A stretch of DNA of 64,000 nt from Marinobacter sp. JH2 (GTDB taxonomy: Bacteria > Pseudomonadota > Gammaproteobacteria > Pseudomonadales > Oleiphilaceae): NCBI RefSeq assembly GCF_004353225.1, contig NZ_CP037934.1:3534001-3598000 (forward strand). Direction: 5' to 3'. This document shows positions 62,817 through 64,000 of this stretch, one piece after another. Both the position numbers and the translations under genes were made by a program. The notes beneath the pieces were generated by a model. It saw only the letters and a program-made list of their open reading frames with translations, was not told the DNA's origin and did not search any database. Each line of letters begins with the position of its first letter. The first letter of the stretch is position 1.

Positions 62817-63094
62817 TGCGCGTTGAAGTGGCCTATGCGCGGTCAGATAAGCAGCAAATTTTGGAAGTTGCTGTGCCTGAGGGTACAACGGCGCTAGAGG
62901 CCGTAAAAGTATCAGGCATCGTCGATGTGTTCCCTGAAATCAATCCTGACGAAATCGATATGGGAATTTTCGGTAAGGTTGTGAAAAAGCCGGCTAGCCA
63001 GGTTCTGAATGAAGGTGATCGAGTGGAGCTTTACCGGCCATTAATCATAGATCCCAAGCAGGCCCGGCTAAACCGAGCCAAGAAAAAGACCTGA
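62816..63094 (+). CDS. rnfH: RnfH-family ubiquitin-like protein (RatB)
   Basis: The 92-residue beta-grasp protein (VEVAYARSDKQQILEVAVPEGTTALEAV, VELYRPLIIDPKQARLNRAKK) is the standard partner of ratA. The ATG overlaps the ratA stop; a TTG two codons earlier is unlikely. Function is unclear in the family. Confidence 0.88.
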   Translation: MRVEVAYARSDKQQILEVAVPEGTTALEAVKVSGIVDVFPEINPDEIDMGIFGKVVKKPASQVLNEGDRVELYRPLIIDPKQARLNRAKKKT

Positions 63095-63098
63095 GTTA

Positions 63099-63431
63099 TT
63101 AATACGCTGGAGTTTCTTCCAGCAGCTTGGCCTTGTGATGGAGGTAGGTGTTTTCATCGTAGTGCACAATGATACGCTGCTCTTCGATGTCACCGCCTCG
63201 GCGCTGGAACGTATAAATGTAGTATTCCTGTGACGGATCAACTGGGTTTAGCGTCAAGGGCGTTCCTAGCAGCGCGTGGACTTGGCTCCGTTGCATGCCT
63301 TCGGACAAGCTGGACAGTTCTTCGTCAGTGACAATATTGCCCTGTTGGACGTTGATTTTGTAAACGCCCGGGAAAACACATCCCGCCAGAGATATAATGC
63401 TAATAAGAACGATAGCGGTGAGCTTTTGCAT
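63099..63431 (-). CDS. bamE: Outer-membrane assembly lipoprotein BamE (SmpA/OmlA)
   Basis: The 110-residue lipoprotein has a lipobox (SLAGC, lipidated Cys18) and the BamE fold (INVQQGNIVTDEELSSLSEGMQRSQVHALLGTPL). It is a non-essential subunit of the BAM complex. It is convergent with rnfH and divergent from fur, the usual gammaproteobacterial order. Confidence 0.93.
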   Translation of the reverse strand: MQKLTAIVLISIISLAGCVFPGVYKINVQQGNIVTDEELSSLSEGMQRSQVHALLGTPLTLNPVDPSQEYYIYTFQRRGGDIEEQRIIVHYDENTYLHHKAKLLEETPAY

Positions 63432-63553
63432 CGCTTAGGGAAATCCTCTATCTTGAGTTCGCCTGCCTGGAGCAGGTGTGAAACGGGCTAACCGTTGAAC
63501 GGCGGCTTCATCATACCGGAAGCCGTAAGGCACACCAAAGAGTGAATACTAGC

Positions 63554-63973
63554 ATGTCATCTGAAAACACCGAATTACGAAAAGTCGGTCTTAAGGTAAC
63601 TCTTCCGAGAGTTAAGATCTTCAATATCCTTGAGAATGCTAAAGAGCATCATTTGAGTGCCGAGGATGTCTATAAAAAACTGTTAGACCAAGGCGACGAC
63701 GTGGGATTGGCAACTGTGTATCGGGTGCTGACTCAATTCGAAACTGCAGGGCTGATTCTCCGGCACAATTTCGAAGGCGGACATGCCGTGTTCGAGATGG
63801 CTGGTGATGACCACCATGACCACATGGTGTGCACTCAGACCGGCGAAGTTGTCGAGTTTGTCGATGAAGTGATCGAAGAGCGTCAGAAGAAAATTGCCGC
63901 AGAGCACGGCTACGAAATCGTCGAACACAGCCTGATTTTGTACGTTAGGCCAATAAAATCTGACGACAAGTAA
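63554..63973 (+). CDS. fur: Ferric uptake regulator Fur
   Basis: The 139-residue iron-dependent repressor has a winged helix (TLPRVKIFNILE, LATVYRVLTQFETAGLI) and metal sites (HAVFEMAGDDHHDHMVC, EVIEERQKKIAAEHGYEIVEHSL). The C-terminal CxxC zinc pair of some Fur proteins is reduced here to one Cys in HMVCTQTGE. An in-frame GTG at 63542 is a weaker start. It is divergent from bamE. Confidence 0.95.
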   Translation: MSSENTELRKVGLKVTLPRVKIFNILENAKEHHLSAEDVYKKLLDQGDDVGLATVYRVLTQFETAGLILRHNFEGGHAVFEMAGDDHHDHMVCTQTGEVVEFVDEVIEERQKKIAAEHGYEIVEHSLILYVRPIKSDDK

Positions 63974-64000
63974 GCGAAAGCAATAAAAAAAGGGGCCGGC

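Noticed and set aside
1..64000. CRISPR arrays, tRNA genes and insertion sequences
   Set aside because: No regularly spaced repeats, no transposase-like protein and no complete tRNA were seen; the tRNA-like sequence at 45825 is only the displaced 3' end of ssrA.

Overview
The window looks like chromosome of a marine gammaproteobacterium, most probably Marinobacter or a close relative. This is inferred from gene order: the ssrA-smpB-ratA-rnfH-bamE-fur neighbourhood, class II fumarase, malate:quinone oxidoreductase, and a PQQ alcohol-oxidation cluster laid out like the Pseudomonas exa/ped/erc/pqq locus. No rRNA or tRNA is present to prove the genus.

Positions 1-31026 form one large PQQ-dependent alcohol oxidation locus. 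It holds a FIST sensor and hybrid kinase (NosP/NahK type), an ErbR/AgmR regulator, an ABC transporter operon with a beta-propeller protein, a PedS2/PedR2-like two-component system, two quinoprotein alcohol dehydrogenases, cytochrome c550, a MoxJ-like binding protein, an ExaC aldehyde dehydrogenase, a TetR/AcuI pair, a NosR-like membrane redox protein, pqqABCDE plus a PqqH-like peptidase, and ErcA/ErcS. The two dehydrogenases carry different metal-site signatures: Asp-Phe-Ser (calcium type) and Asp-Tyr-Asp (lanthanide type). The locus therefore looks like a complete rare-earth switch. A short motif recurs upstream of several of its transcription units.

Positions 31118-45712 are ordinary chromosome: a small hypothetical gene, fumC, a CDP-alcohol synthase-like membrane protein, a metallophosphoesterase, chrA, msrA-msrB, an acyltransferase, a Ca/Na antiporter, mqo, a BCCT transporter, a short-chain dehydrogenase with a divergent AraC regulator, and cheV.

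Positions 45825-59649 are an integrated element of about 13.8 kb in the 3' end of ssrA (tmRNA), bounded by 28-bp identical direct repeats. Its right two thirds form a filamentous-phage (inovirus) module: repressor, DNA-binding protein, early genes, ssDNA-binding protein, small coat proteins, adsorption protein, pVI, Zot-type ATPase and a Rep_trans-type initiator. A tyrosine integrase overlaps rep by 4 bp. The left third is cargo: an unknown protein with an HNH nuclease, an SRAP (YedK/HMCES) protein, a Fic protein lying between two diverged copies of an ~87-nt structured element, and a two-TM protein. Tandem 11-bp repeats just inside both ends look like integrase arm sites. This element is the best candidate in the window for something undescribed.

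Positions 59623-63973 are core chromosome: ssrA, smpB, an NSS transporter, ratA, rnfH, bamE and fur.
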